A DNA stretch of 36,891 nucleotides from Aquificota bacterium (GCA_030549905.1 JAUQQK010000016.1:1-36891), one strand, 5' to 3'. Counted from the first letter of the stretch, positions 22,086 through 31,023 are shown. Numbers and translations: made by a program. The notes: generated by a model not told the origin, from the letters alone.

Positions 22086-22778
22086 ATGAACCTTGTGCTT
22101 GAAAAGTTATCAAAAAAAGCCCTGATAGGTCATAGGGGTGAGCCTGCAAAGGAGCTTGAGAATACCTTAGAGTCTATAGAAAGGGCCATTGAAGATGGGG
22201 CGGACATAGTGGAGGTGGATATACAGAGAACTGCGGACGGTGTTCTGGTGCTAAGTCATGATGAAGACCTCAAAAGGAGCTTTAATGTGGATATTAATAT
22301 CAGGCAGGCAAGATGGGAGGATATAAAAACCGTAAGCACAGGAAGGTATAGAATTACCACCCTCAGGGAGGCTTTAGAGCTTACCGCCGGTCGTGTGGGC
22401 ATGTTTTTGGAAGTTAAAAAGCCAGAAGATGCGCTGGCAGTGGCACAGCTGGTAGAAGAGCTAAAGGCTCAAAACTGGGCTGCGGTTATTAGCTTTTATC
22501 CGGAAGCTCTTGAAGCCTTGAAGGGCAGGCTTCTTACTGGCCTTGTCTATGCCAGGCCACCGGGCATGATACCCGAGGCAAAAAAGCTGGGCTGTGGCTT
22601 TGTCCTTCCAAAATACACGCTTGCCACTCAGAAGGCAGTGGATTTTGCCCACAGGCTGAGGCTTTTCGTGGTGGCTTGGACGGTAAATGAGCCAGAAAGG
22701 GCAAGGGAGCTTTTCCAGAGGGGTGTGGACGGCGTGGCTACAGACCATGTGGAGCTAATCAAAAAGGCTTTACTCTAA
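22086..22778 (+). CDS. Glycerophosphodiester phosphodiesterase
   Basis: A 230-residue GDPD/UgpQ-type enzyme hydrolysing glycerophosphodiesters to glycerol-3-phosphate and an alcohol. The metal-binding and catalytic pattern is complete: LIGHRGEP...ENTLESIERAIEDGAD, EVDIQRTADGVLVLSHD, VGMFLEVKKPE, and the C-terminal VVAWTVNEPERARELFQRGVDGVATDH. No signal peptide, so it is cytoplasmic. Leaderless start from the shared dapA promoter region. It ends 38 bases before mnmG. Confidence 0.95.
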   Translation: MNLVLEKLSKKALIGHRGEPAKELENTLESIERAIEDGADIVEVDIQRTADGVLVLSHDEDLKRSFNVDINIRQARWEDIKTVSTGRYRITTLREALELTAGRVGMFLEVKKPEDALAVAQLVEELKAQNWAAVISFYPEALEALKGRLLTGLVYARPPGMIPEAKKLGCGFVLPKYTLATQKAVDFAHRLRLFVVAWTVNEPERARELFQRGVDGVATDHVELIKKALL

Positions 22779-22816
22779 ATTGCCATATTTTCAGAACACG
22801 AATATTTTATATTTCC

Positions 22817-24661
22817 ATGTTAGTGGAAGAGTTTGATGTGGCGGTAATAGGTGGAGGACATGCGGGTATAGAGGCAGCGCTGGCTTCTGCTCGCATGGGT
22901 GCAAAAACGGTTATGTTTGTTCTTAATGCGGACACTATAGGTCAGATGTCCTGTAATCCAGCCATAGGCGGTATAGCAAAAGGTATTGTGGTTAGGGAAA
23001 TAGACGCTCTTGGTGGTGAGATGGGCAAAGCCATAGACCACACAGGCATACAGTTTAAGATGCTTAATACTCGCAAGGGAAAGGCTGTCTGGTCTCCACG
23101 GGCTCAGGCGGATAAAAAGCTCTACAGAGAATATATGAAAAGAGTTTGTGAAAATCAGGAGAACCTTTACATAAAGCAAGATGAGGTGGTAGATATAATC
23201 GTAGAAAAGGACAGAGTGGTAGCTGTAAAAACAAGGCTCGGTCTTGAGTATAAGGTAAAAGCGGTAGTAATAGCTACAGGCACTTTTCTTAATGGAACCA
23301 TATACATAGGAGATAAGACTTTTCCTGCAGGCAGGGCGTGGGAGCCACCTTCTACAGGACTTTCAGAATTCTACAAAAGGCATGGCTTTCCTCTATGGAG
23401 GTTCAAAACAGGTACACCTGCCAGACTTGACAAAAGGACCATAGACTTTTCCGTCCTTGAGCCTGCACCGGGTGATGACCCACCTCCTAAGTTTTCCTTC
23501 TGGACTGAACCCGTAGGCTCCTACTGGTTTGAGCCTGGTAAGAAACAAGCCCTTTGCTATATTACCTATACCACACCAAAGACCCATGAAATAATAAGGA
23601 AAAACCTCCACAGAACAGCACTGTATGGAGGTCTCATAAAGGGTATAGGTCCAAGATACTGTCCTTCCATTGAAGATAAGGTGGTAAAGTTTCCTGACAA
23701 GGACAGACATACGGTCTTTCTTGAGCCAGAGGGCTGGGATACCATTGAAATATATCCAAATGGTCTTTCCACTTCTCTGCCTGAGGAGGTTCAGTGGGAG
23801 CTATACAGAAGCCTGCCTGGGCTTGAAAAAGTAGAGTTAATCCGGCCAGCCTACGCAATAGAGTATGATATGGTACCACCCACCGAACTATACCCCACTC
23901 TTGAAACAAAGAAGATAAGAGGTCTTTTCCACGCAGGAAATATAAATGGAACCACCGGTTATGAAGAAGCAGCAGGTCAGGGTATTTTAGCAGGCATAAA
24001 CGCAGCTCTTAGAGCCTTTGGGAAAGAGCCTATATATTTGAGAAGAGATGAAAGCTACATAGGCATAATGGTGGATGACCTCGTTACAAAAGGTGTTATG
24101 GAACCATACAGATTATTTACTTCAAGGTCTGAATACAGGTTAAAACTTAGACAAGACAATGCTATACTTAGGCTGGCAAAAAAGGGCTATGAGCTTGGTC
24201 TTTTGAGCGAAGAACAGTACAAGCTGGTAAAAGAGCTTGAAAAACAAGTGGAAGAGTGGGTAGAGTTTTACAAAAGCCAGAAGGTGGCTGTGGCGGTGGG
24301 TTCAGAGGTAAAGCCTTACACTCCTTCACAACTGCTCACTGCGGAATATACTATTAATGACCTAAAAAGGTTGGGCTTTGAAGTGCCTGAACATCCCTAT
24401 GTGAAGGAGGAGGTGGAGGTACTCCTCAAATACGAGCCCTATATAGAGAGAGAGGAAAAGCTCAACGAAAGGCTCAAAAGGCTGGAGGACATTGAACTGC
24501 CTCAGGACTTAGACTACAGCAAAGTGCCGGGGCTTACCACAGAGGCAAGGGAGAAGCTCAAAAAGTTCAGACCCGTGACAGTGGGTCAGGCATCAAGGAT
24601 AGACGGTATTACTCCAGCCACCATAACAGCCCTTCTGGCATACCTTGGCAAGCTGGACTAA
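22817..24661 (+). CDS. mnmG: tRNA uridine-5-carboxymethylaminomethyl modification enzyme MnmG
   Basis: The FAD-dependent subunit that, with MnmE, modifies U34 of certain tRNAs. The 614-residue length is typical. It has the N-terminal dinucleotide fold IGGGHAGIEAALASARMG, SCNPAIGGIAKG, FKTGTPARL, GLFHAGNINGTTGYEEAAGQG, LFTSRSEYRLKLRQDNA and the C-terminal VGQASRIDGITPATITALL. The upstream sequence offers TATTTT ending eight bases before ATG and no Shine-Dalgarno sequence, so initiation may again be leaderless. The next gene starts 10 bases after the stop. Confidence 0.98.
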   Translation: MLVEEFDVAVIGGGHAGIEAALASARMGAKTVMFVLNADTIGQMSCNPAIGGIAKGIVVREIDALGGEMGKAIDHTGIQFKMLNTRKGKAVWSPRAQADKKLYREYMKRVCENQENLYIKQDEVVDIIVEKDRVVAVKTRLGLEYKVKAVVIATGTFLNGTIYIGDKTFPAGRAWEPPSTGLSEFYKRHGFPLWRFKTGTPARLDKRTIDFSVLEPAPGDDPPPKFSFWTEPVGSYWFEPGKKQALCYITYTTPKTHEIIRKNLHRTALYGGLIKGIGPRYCPSIEDKVVKFPDKDRHTVFLEPEGWDTIEIYPNGLSTSLPEEVQWELYRSLPGLEKVELIRPAYAIEYDMVPPTELYPTLETKKIRGLFHAGNINGTTGYEEAAGQGILAGINAALRAFGKEPIYLRRDESYIGIMVDDLVTKGVMEPYRLFTSRSEYRLKLRQDNAILRLAKKGYELGLLSEEQYKLVKELEKQVEEWVEFYKSQKVAVAVGSEVKPYTPSQLLTAEYTINDLKRLGFEVPEHPYVKEEVEVLLKYEPYIEREEKLNERLKRLEDIELPQDLDYSKVPGLTTEAREKLKKFRPVTVGQASRIDGITPATITALLAYLGKLD

Positions 24662-24664
24662 AAT
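24659..24664 (+). promoter_or_regulatory. -10 hexamer overlapping the mnmG stop, for a leaderless cutA mRNA
   Basis: TAAAAT begins with the mnmG stop codon TAA and is followed by exactly seven bases and the cutA ATG (24672). No Shine-Dalgarno sequence lies between. Read-through from mnmG may contribute as well. Confidence 0.55.
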
Positions 24665-24671
24665 ATAGGCT

Positions 24672-24986
24672 ATGTGGGGCTATTATGTGGTCTTTATAAC
24701 GGTGCCGGTGGAAAAGTCTCAAGAACTGGCAGACTTTATAGTTCAGAAGAAGCTCGGTGCCTGCGTGAATATAGTACCAGAAGTTTCCTCCGTCTACTGG
24801 TGGAAAGGGAATATAGAAAGGGATAGAGAAAGCTTGCTTATAGTTAAAACTTCTGCAGAAAAATTCAAAGAACTTATAAGGCAGGTAAAATCTGTTCATC
24901 CCTACAGCGTGCCAGAAATTATAGTCATGCCTATAGTGGCAGGCAATGAGGATTACCTTAAGTGGATAGATGAGTCTTTAGTTTAA
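24672..24986 (+). CDS. cutA: CutA1 divalent-ion tolerance protein
   Basis: A 104-residue trimeric CutA1-family protein, with a ferredoxin-like fold. Family landmarks are VFITVPVEKSQELADFIVQKKLGACVNIVPEVSSVYWWKGNIERDRESLLIVKT and VHPYSVPEIIVMPI. The literature links CutA to divalent metal tolerance, although its exact role remains unclear. It sits one base upstream of a DmeF-like metal exporter, which fits a metal-homeostasis pair. Confidence 0.96.
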   Translation: MWGYYVVFITVPVEKSQELADFIVQKKLGACVNIVPEVSSVYWWKGNIERDRESLLIVKTSAEKFKELIRQVKSVHPYSVPEIIVMPIVAGNEDYLKWIDESLV

Positions 24987-24987
24987 T

Positions 24988-25851
24988 ATGGTTTGCAAAC
25001 ACCAGCAGGTTTTTTATGTGCAGAAAAAGAAGGCAGAGGGAAGGGTTCTAACGGTTTTTTTGATAACGCTCATCACTATGATGGGGGAGGTAATAGGTGG
25101 ATACGTTTTTAATTCTGTTGCTCTTCTTGCGGACGGCATACATATGGGTTCGCATGCCCTTGCCTTTGGAATATCCTTTCTTGCTTACTATCTTGCCAGA
25201 AGGTGGTCTGTAGGTGGTGGCTTTACCTTTGGCACGTGGAAAGTGGAAGTGCTTGGAGCATATACAAGCGGTGTGCTTTTGTTTTTTATGTCCTTTCTCA
25301 TACTTGAGGAAGCCCTTTTAAAGCTCCTTAAAGGTGGTGAAATAAATTATGAGCCTGCCCTTCTTGTGGCTTTTGTAGGGCTTGGCGTGAACCTGCTAAG
25401 TGCCTACTTGCTTCATGAAGAGGAAGAACATGACCATAACCTCAGGTCCGCCTTTATGCATGTGCTGGCGGACGCTTTTACTTCCTTGCTTGCCATCCTT
25501 TCACTTCTAAGTGGAAAATACTTAGGACTTTGGTTCCTTGATGCCCTTGCAGGCTTTCTGGGTTTTTTTGTGGTTTTGCGGTGGTCTTGGGGCATTGTAA
25601 AGGAGACCGCAAACATACTTTTAGACAGGGAGGCTAAAAACCCTCTTGTGGAAGAGATAATAAGGGCTGTGCAGGAGGATGGCGTTTCTAAGGTCTATGA
25701 TATACACCTTATAAGGATATACAACGATAGATATGCCTGTGTCTTAGGTATTGAAACAAGTGGTGGTCAAAGCCTTGAACACTATGAAAAGATACTTTCT
25801 TCCTTTGACTGTATCGCTCATGCTACAGTGGAGGTCCGTTATTGTACGTAA
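24988..25851 (+). CDS. Cation diffusion facilitator, DmeF-like (Co/Ni exporter)
   Basis: A 287-residue six-helix CDF transporter exporting divalent cations by proton antiport. It carries SVALLADGIHMGSHALAFGISFLAYYLARR with metal-binding Asp/His in helix 2, FTFGTWKVEVLGAYTSG, a His/Glu-rich loop (HEEEEHDHNL), and HVLADAFTSLLAI with the second Asp/His site in helix 5. The FGTWK segment and ADG-HM-SH spacing resemble DmeF, known for cobalt/nickel resistance; zinc cannot be excluded. The cytoplasmic C-terminal domain is shortish. It starts one base after cutA, so the two are likely co-expressed. Confidence 0.9.
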   Translation: MVCKHQQVFYVQKKKAEGRVLTVFLITLITMMGEVIGGYVFNSVALLADGIHMGSHALAFGISFLAYYLARRWSVGGGFTFGTWKVEVLGAYTSGVLLFFMSFLILEEALLKLLKGGEINYEPALLVAFVGLGVNLLSAYLLHEEEEHDHNLRSAFMHVLADAFTSLLAILSLLSGKYLGLWFLDALAGFLGFFVVLRWSWGIVKETANILLDREAKNPLVEEIIRAVQEDGVSKVYDIHLIRIYNDRYACVLGIETSGGQSLEHYEKILSSFDCIAHATVEVRYCT

Positions 25852-25856
25852 ACAAT

Positions 25857-25911
25857 TTTACAATTTTGTTAACACATTTACATGACGTGATTATGCCCGT
25901 ATTTCTGTAAA
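25857..25911 (+). promoter_or_regulatory. Repeated TTTACA/TGTAAA motifs upstream of the sigma-54 promoter
   Basis: TTTACA occurs at 25857-25862 and 25877-25882, exactly 20 bp apart (about two helical turns), and its complement TGTAAA at 25906-25911. They lie 36-90 bp upstream of the -24 element, the distance range for an enhancer-binding activator. In AT-rich DNA such hexamers can recur by chance. Confidence 0.35.
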
Positions 25912-25946
25912 GTAGTAAAATTAAGACTTAGCCACAGGCGTATGCG

Positions 25947-25962
25947 TGGCACAATTTTTGCA
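25947..25962 (+). promoter_or_regulatory. Sigma-54 promoter of the glnB-glnA-amt operon
   Basis: TGGCAC (25947-25952), five bases, then TTGCA (25958-25962): the -24 GG and -12 GC have the required 10-base separation. It lies 23 bases before the glnB ATG, with AAAGGAGG between. A short inverted repeat GCCAC (25931-25935)/GTGGC (25946-25950) overlaps the -24 element. Confidence 0.85.
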
Positions 25963-25973
25963 TAACAAACTAA

Positions 25974-26324
<351 letters not shown>

Positions 26325-26349
26325 AACTTTTTTATAAAGGAGGTATGAC

Positions 26350-27759
26350 ATGCCCAAGTATTCACCCGCAGAAGTGCTAAGCCTCATTGAGCAGGAAGGG
26401 GTCCAGTATGTGGACCTGCGCTTTTCTGACCTTTTTGGTCAGTGGCAACACCTTACCATACCAGCCTATGAGCTCTCTTTGGACACCTTTGAAGAGGGCA
26501 GAGGTTTTGACGGCTCTTCTATAAGGGGCTGGCAGTCTATAAACGAGTCAGACATGATAGCCATACCAGACCCCACCACAGCCTTCATAGACCCCTTTAT
26601 GGAACCAAAGACTCTGGTAATGGTCTGTGATATTTATGACCCTGTTACAAGGGAACGTTACAGCAGGGACACACGCTACATAGCTCAGAAGGCAGAACAG
26701 TATCTCAGGCAGACAGGTATAGGAGACACCGCCTACTATGGACCTGAGGCGGAGTTTTTTATATTTGATTCGGTGGAGTTTGGAACTTCCGCCAACTATG
26801 CTTTCTGGAAAGTAGACTCAGAAGAAGGCTGGTGGAACAGGGAGATAACCTCCTCCGGATATAAAATACCCCACAAGAGGGGATACTTTCCCGTGCCTCC
26901 CCTTGATAAGACCCATGACCTTAGGAACGAGATGGTTTCTATAATGTCCCAGCTTGGTATAGTGGTGGAACTGCACCACCATGAGGTGGCAACTGCTGGA
27001 CAGGGAGAGATAGACATACGCTATGATTCGCTGGTAAATCAGGCGGACAAGCTCTTTATTTACAAATACGTGGTGCGTATGGTGGCGGCAAAATATGGAA
27101 AATACGCCACCTTTATGCCCAAAGTCCTGCCAAACGACAACGGCTCTGGTATGCACACGCACTTTTCCATATGGAGGGAAGGTCAGAACCTCTTTGCAGG
27201 TTCAGGCTATGCGGGTGTTTCTGATATATGCCTTTATGCCATAGGTGGTATTCTCAAACATGGACCTGCTCTGACAGCCTTCACAAACCCCACCATAAAC
27301 TCCTATCACAGGCTTGTGCCGGGCTTTGAAGCACCTGTAAGGCTTGCTTACTCTGCAAGAAACCGCTCAGCTGCCATAAGAATACCCATGTATTCAGCTT
27401 CTCCAAAGGCAAAGAGGATAGAAATACGCTTCCCTGACCCCACCTGCAACCCATACCTTGCCTTTTCAGCCATACTGATGGCAGCAATAGATGGCATAGA
27501 AAATCGCATACACCCAGGAGAGCCCTTTGACAAGGACATATACTCCCTACCACCAGAAGAACTGAAGGATATTCCACAGCTTCCTGGTTCTCTGGAAGAA
27601 GCTTTGAAGGCTTTGGAAAATGACTATGAGTTTCTGCTAAAAGGTGGTGTCTTTACGGAAGAGTTCATACAGCTGTGGATAGAATCCAAGCGTAAGGAAA
27701 TAGATGAAATAAGATTTATTCCTCATCCAAAAGAGTTTGAACTGTACTTTGACATTTAA
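26350..27759 (+). CDS. glnA: Glutamine synthetase, type I (adenylylation-type)
   Basis: Forms glutamine from glutamate, ammonia and ATP. The 469-residue protein has the Asp-50-like latch region (FDGSSIRGW), AEFFIFDSV, HHHEVATAGQGEIDIRYDSL, the ATP-site NDNGSGMHTHFSIW, and NPTINSYHRLVPGFEAPVRLAYSARNRSAAIRIP. Tyr398 in DKDIYSLPPEE matches the adenylylation tyrosine of GSI-beta. A good Shine-Dalgarno (AAAGGAGG) precedes ATG. It follows glnB by 25 bases. Confidence 0.98.
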   Translation: MPKYSPAEVLSLIEQEGVQYVDLRFSDLFGQWQHLTIPAYELSLDTFEEGRGFDGSSIRGWQSINESDMIAIPDPTTAFIDPFMEPKTLVMVCDIYDPVTRERYSRDTRYIAQKAEQYLRQTGIGDTAYYGPEAEFFIFDSVEFGTSANYAFWKVDSEEGWWNREITSSGYKIPHKRGYFPVPPLDKTHDLRNEMVSIMSQLGIVVELHHHEVATAGQGEIDIRYDSLVNQADKLFIYKYVVRMVAAKYGKYATFMPKVLPNDNGSGMHTHFSIWREGQNLFAGSGYAGVSDICLYAIGGILKHGPALTAFTNPTINSYHRLVPGFEAPVRLAYSARNRSAAIRIPMYSASPKAKRIEIRFPDPTCNPYLAFSAILMAAIDGIENRIHPGEPFDKDIYSLPPEELKDIPQLPGSLEEALKALENDYEFLLKGGVFTEEFIQLWIESKRKEIDEIRFIPHPKEFELYFDI

Positions 27760-27770
27760 GTAAAAAACCG

Positions 27771-27791
27771 CCCCGCCCCCTTTTGGCGGGG
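27771..27791 (+). terminator. GC-rich hairpin between glnA and amt
   Basis: CCCCGCC (27771-27777) pairs perfectly with GGCGGGG (27785-27791) around a seven-base loop. It is preceded by an A tract and not followed by T on the plus strand, so it is a poor terminator for glnA; AAAGGAGG for amt starts two bases later. It may be an mRNA-processing or stabilising stem. Read on the minus strand it is followed by TTTTTT and would terminate antisense transcripts. Confidence 0.55.
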
Positions 27792-27807
27792 CAAAGGAGG
27801 AAAGAAG

Positions 27808-29085
27808 ATGCGTCGCGCGGTAAGTATTATACCATTACTTTGGCTTAGTTTTTCCTTTGCCCAAGAAGGACAGCAAAAGTTAGACACGGGTGATACTGCA
27901 TGGCTCTTAGTATCTACCGCTCTTGTGATGCTTATGAGCCTTCCCGGGCTTGCCATTTTTTACGGAGGCATGGCAAAGGAAAAGGACACTTTAAACACGT
28001 TAGCTATGGTTTTTTCCGCCTATGCTGTGGTTTCCATAGTCTGGGTCCTGTATGGTTATAGCCTTGCCTTTGGTGCGGATATAGCTGGCATAATAGGAAG
28101 TCCATCTAAGTTTTTTCTCAAGGGTATTGGTATAAACAGCCTGCAAGGAACGGTGCCAGAGTTTGTTTTTGTTGCCTTCCAGCTTACCTTTGCAGCAATC
28201 ACCGTAGCCCTTATAAGCGGTGCCCTGATTGAAAGGCTTAAGTTTTCCGCATGGGTGCTTTTTAGCCTTCTGTGGGTCAGTCTGGTTTATGTGCCTGTTG
28301 CCCACTGGGTATGGGGTGGAGGTTTTCTTGCCAAACTTGGAGCTTTAGACTTTGCTGGTGGAACCGTTGTGCATATAAATGCAGGCGTAGCAGGGCTTGT
28401 TGGAGCTTTGCTCCTTGGAAAACGCAAGGAGCCCTTGCTTATACCCAATAATCTGCCCATGGTGGTGATAGGCACGGGGCTTTTATGGTTTGGGTGGTTT
28501 GGCTTCAACGCAGGTTCTGCAGTAGCTTCCAATGGTCTTGCTGCTGCAGCCTTTCTGAATACCAACACGGCGACTGCAATGGCAGCTCTTTCCTGGATGC
28601 TTGTAGAGTGGTTTCACAGGAAAAAGCCCACAGTACTTGGGCTTGCTTCCGGTGCGGTCACAGGGCTTGTAGCCATAACACCCGCGGCTGGCTTTGTCAA
28701 TATAGTGGGTGCTTTGATAATAGGTTCTCTATCTGGTGTGGTTTGCTACTTTATGGTGGCTGAGGTGAAAGAAAGGCTTGGGTATGATGATGCCCTTGAT
28801 GTGTTTGGCATACACGGTGTTGCCGGCATACTGGGAGCAATTATGACAGGCATATTCGCAGACCCATCTATAAATTCTGCCGGTGCAGGGCTCCTTTATG
28901 GAAACATAAAACAGCTTTTGGTTCAGTTGGTGGCAGTGGCTATCACCATAGTATACGATGCCATAGCTACCTTTATTCTCTTCCTTGTTATCAAAGCTAC
29001 AGTGGGCTTGAAGGTAAGCGAAGAAGAAGAAACTGCAGGTCTTGACAAGTCCCAGCACGGAGAAAGTGCTTACAACATTTCTTAA
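27808..29085 (+). CDS. amt: Ammonium transporter
   Basis: A 425-residue Amt/MEP/Rh channel for ammonium uptake, with a cleavable signal peptide ([19 protein letters not shown]) and eleven expected helices. Family residues visible: [27 protein letters not shown], the twin-His pore residues in [10 protein letters not shown] and [23 protein letters not shown], and [13 protein letters not shown]. The C-terminal tail is acidic ([16 protein letters not shown]). Placement right after glnB and glnA is the classic arrangement for PII-controlled uptake. Strong Shine-Dalgarno AAAGGAGGAAAG. Confidence 0.97.
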   Translation: MRRAVSIIPLLWLSFSFAQEGQQKLDTGDTAWLLVSTALVMLMSLPGLAIFYGGMAKEKDTLNTLAMVFSAYAVVSIVWVLYGYSLAFGADIAGIIGSPSKFFLKGIGINSLQGTVPEFVFVAFQLTFAAITVALISGALIERLKFSAWVLFSLLWVSLVYVPVAHWVWGGGFLAKLGALDFAGGTVVHINAGVAGLVGALLLGKRKEPLLIPNNLPMVVIGTGLLWFGWFGFNAGSAVASNGLAAAAFLNTNTATAMAALSWMLVEWFHRKKPTVLGLASGAVTGLVAITPAAGFVNIVGALIIGSLSGVVCYFMVAEVKERLGYDDALDVFGIHGVAGILGAIMTGIFADPSINSAGAGLLYGNIKQLLVQLVAVAITIVYDAIATFILFLVIKATVGLKVSEEEETAGLDKSQHGESAYNIS

Positions 29086-29101
29086 CAAGGGAGGCGTTGC
29101 C

Positions 29102-30151
29102 ATGAAAAAACTTTTAACACTGAGCTTAACCTTGATAGGCGTTTCTCAGGCCCTTGAGCTAAGGGCTGAGCCTTTAGGAAAGTTAAACCTGAGCGGTGCT
29201 TTAACGGGCTATGTTATATACAGCGACAACAAGACAGATAATAAAAAGACAAGGTATGATATTGGCTCCGCCATCATAAACCTTTCAAAGCCTGCGGAAC
29301 CTCTTGGCTTTACCTTATATGCTGGTGCATACGCTATGCCCGTAATAGGTGCTCCTCTTTTAAAAACCTCAAATTACACAGACCTCTTTAGTCCTCTGCC
29401 CATTGCTTATTTGGAGCTGGCTCCTACCAAAGGCTTTTCTCTGCAGGCTGGAAAACTTCCCACTTTGATAGGTTATGAAAGTGCCTTTACATACCTTAAC
29501 AACTACCTGCAGAGAGGGCTCATATGGAACATGCAACCAGTGGTGCATAATGGAGTAAGGGTCATATATACCGCAGACCTATTTACTGTAAAGGCTGGCA
29601 TAAACGATGGCTTTTATACCCTGAGCACAAAAAACCCCAAACCTGCCCTTGAGGCAAGTATAACTTTAACACCTGCAAAAGAGGCTTCCGTGTCTCTAAA
29701 TATGCTTGTTCCAGACAAGGATGCAAAACCGAACGATACCGCAAACCCATCTAACAGAAGAGAATTTAACATAGTGTCAAGCTATACTATAGACAGGCTT
29801 TCTCTTGGATTTGACCTTATGTATGTATATGCTCCCAAAAGCTCAACAGCTGGCGTGCTTCAAGAAGCTAAGGCAAGTGGTGGATGTATTCATCTCTCCT
29901 ATGACCTCAAACCTTTTAAGCTTTCTGGAAGGCTTGAGTATGTAAAAGACAATTCAGACGCAGGTGGTATAGACCTTGTAGGACTCGGAAACGGCAATAA
30001 AGGCTGGAGTATTACTTTCACACCAGCCTATACGAAAGGCTCCCTCTTTGCAAGAACTGAGTTTTCCTATGTGAAAGCGGACAGGAGCTTTACCATTAAT
30101 GGCAAGAAGGAACAAACGAGGGTTGGTATAGAGGTGGGGTTTTTGTTTTGA
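29102..30151 (+). CDS. Predicted outer-membrane beta-barrel porin (OmpL/BBP2-like)
   Basis: A 349-residue exported protein: signal peptide MKKLLTLSLTLIGVSQA, then alternating hydrophobic/polar strands throughout and a C-terminal GIEVGFLF ending in Phe, typical of outer-membrane barrels. The segment LQAGKLPTLIGYESAFTYLNNYLQRGLIWNMQPVVHNGVR resembles the putative beta-barrel porin-2 (OmpL-like) family. The longer frame from 29042 lies inside amt and is rejected, because GGGAGG precedes ATG 29102. It is 16 bases after the amt stop, so a role in passage of ammonium or small nitrogen compounds across the outer membrane is a reasonable inference. Confidence 0.8.
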   Translation: MKKLLTLSLTLIGVSQALELRAEPLGKLNLSGALTGYVIYSDNKTDNKKTRYDIGSAIINLSKPAEPLGFTLYAGAYAMPVIGAPLLKTSNYTDLFSPLPIAYLELAPTKGFSLQAGKLPTLIGYESAFTYLNNYLQRGLIWNMQPVVHNGVRVIYTADLFTVKAGINDGFYTLSTKNPKPALEASITLTPAKEASVSLNMLVPDKDAKPNDTANPSNRREFNIVSSYTIDRLSLGFDLMYVYAPKSSTAGVLQEAKASGGCIHLSYDLKPFKLSGRLEYVKDNSDAGGIDLVGLGNGNKGWSITFTPAYTKGSLFARTEFSYVKADRSFTINGKKEQTRVGIEVGFLF

Positions 30152-30161
30152 GTTAGAGAGC

Positions 30162-30190
30162 TTGACTTTATGATTTATATCATATATCAT
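30162..30190 (+). promoter_or_regulatory. Promoter of the caspase/DUF4384 operon with an overlapping dyad
   Basis: TTGACT (30162-30167), 17 bp, TATCAT (30185-30190). A near-palindrome with arms TGAT (30171-30174) and ATCA (30186-30189) and a palindromic AT-rich centre covers the spacer and -10, as an operator would. A second -10-like TAAAAT lies at 30206-30211. Confidence 0.6.
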
Positions 30191-30241
30191 GCTACTGCTT
30201 TGTGATAAAATAATACCAAAACCTAAGGGGGGGTTTTTATC

Positions 30242-31012
30242 ATGAAAAAAGTAACCTCTTTCCTGCTGTTTATCTCCGCAATATCTTTTGCAGAGCCGAA
30301 TGCCAGAAGTTTATTTATGAGTACTGCGGGCAGTATGGTGGAAGTAAAAGATGAAAAACCTCAAAAGAAACAGACTGTAAGCACGACCTCAAACAAGAAG
30401 GCTAAGAAAGAAGAAGTGCAGGACGTATATATGGGTATGCAGGTAGCGGTATATTTAAAGGGGAAAAATAACCTAGTGCCTGTTAATCACAGAAAGTATG
30501 TTTTCAGAACCGGACAGGAGTTTAAAGTGCAGGTTATGTATAACACACCGGGTGTTGTGGAATTTTACAACATAAACTCACGCGGACAAAAAAACTATTT
30601 AGGCAGGTGGCTTGTGGAAAAGCCTTTTGAAGGAACCTTGCTTCCAAAGGATGCATTTTTCAAGTTTGAGGGTGAAAAAGGAAAGGAAAAACTCCTCATA
30701 CTCTTCTATCCATGCCAGCCTCATGATAAGAAGGTAGTGGAGGAGATAAGGGTAGCAAGCAGAGACATAGCGGTTGTAAAGGATGAAAGTTATAAGGAAG
30801 TTTCTCTGAGGGATAACATAAATCTACCCATGTGTAACTTTGAAGATATGGAGAAAAGAAGAGACAAGGATAATGTAGTGACTCAAGCAGCCTCAAGAAA
30901 TATAGTGGTTATGGAAGAGCGTACTACGAGGAGGGTTTATTATCTTGTTAATTCTAAAGACTACAAACAAGGAGAACCTATTGTGGCTGTGCTTGAGTTA
31001 GAGCATAGATAA
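30242..31012 (+). CDS. Exported DUF4384-domain protein
   Basis: A 256-residue protein with signal peptide MKKVTSFLLFISAISFA, a basic linker, and a DUF4384-like domain (~65-165): VAVYLKGKNNLVPVNHRKYVFRTGQEFKVQVMYNTPGVVEFYNINSRGQ, followed by a FEGEKGKEKLLILFYP strand. After this come two related segments, VASRDIAVVKDESYKEV and AASRNIVVMEERTTRRV, suggesting an internal duplication. DUF4384 is frequently fused to or encoded beside caspase-fold peptidases, and here such a gene lies two genes downstream. Strong G-rich Shine-Dalgarno. First gene of a five-gene unit. Confidence 0.8.
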   Translation: MKKVTSFLLFISAISFAEPNARSLFMSTAGSMVEVKDEKPQKKQTVSTTSNKKAKKEEVQDVYMGMQVAVYLKGKNNLVPVNHRKYVFRTGQEFKVQVMYNTPGVVEFYNINSRGQKNYLGRWLVEKPFEGTLLPKDAFFKFEGEKGKEKLLILFYPCQPHDKKVVEEIRVASRDIAVVKDESYKEVSLRDNINLPMCNFEDMEKRRDKDNVVTQAASRNIVVMEERTTRRVYYLVNSKDYKQGEPIVAVLELEHR

Positions 31013-31023
31013 GGGATTACGCT

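Noticed and set aside
29042-29101. N-terminal extension of the porin gene from 29042
   Set aside because: It lies inside amt in another frame, is not signal-like, and a ribosome-binding site plus a signal peptide mark ATG 29102.
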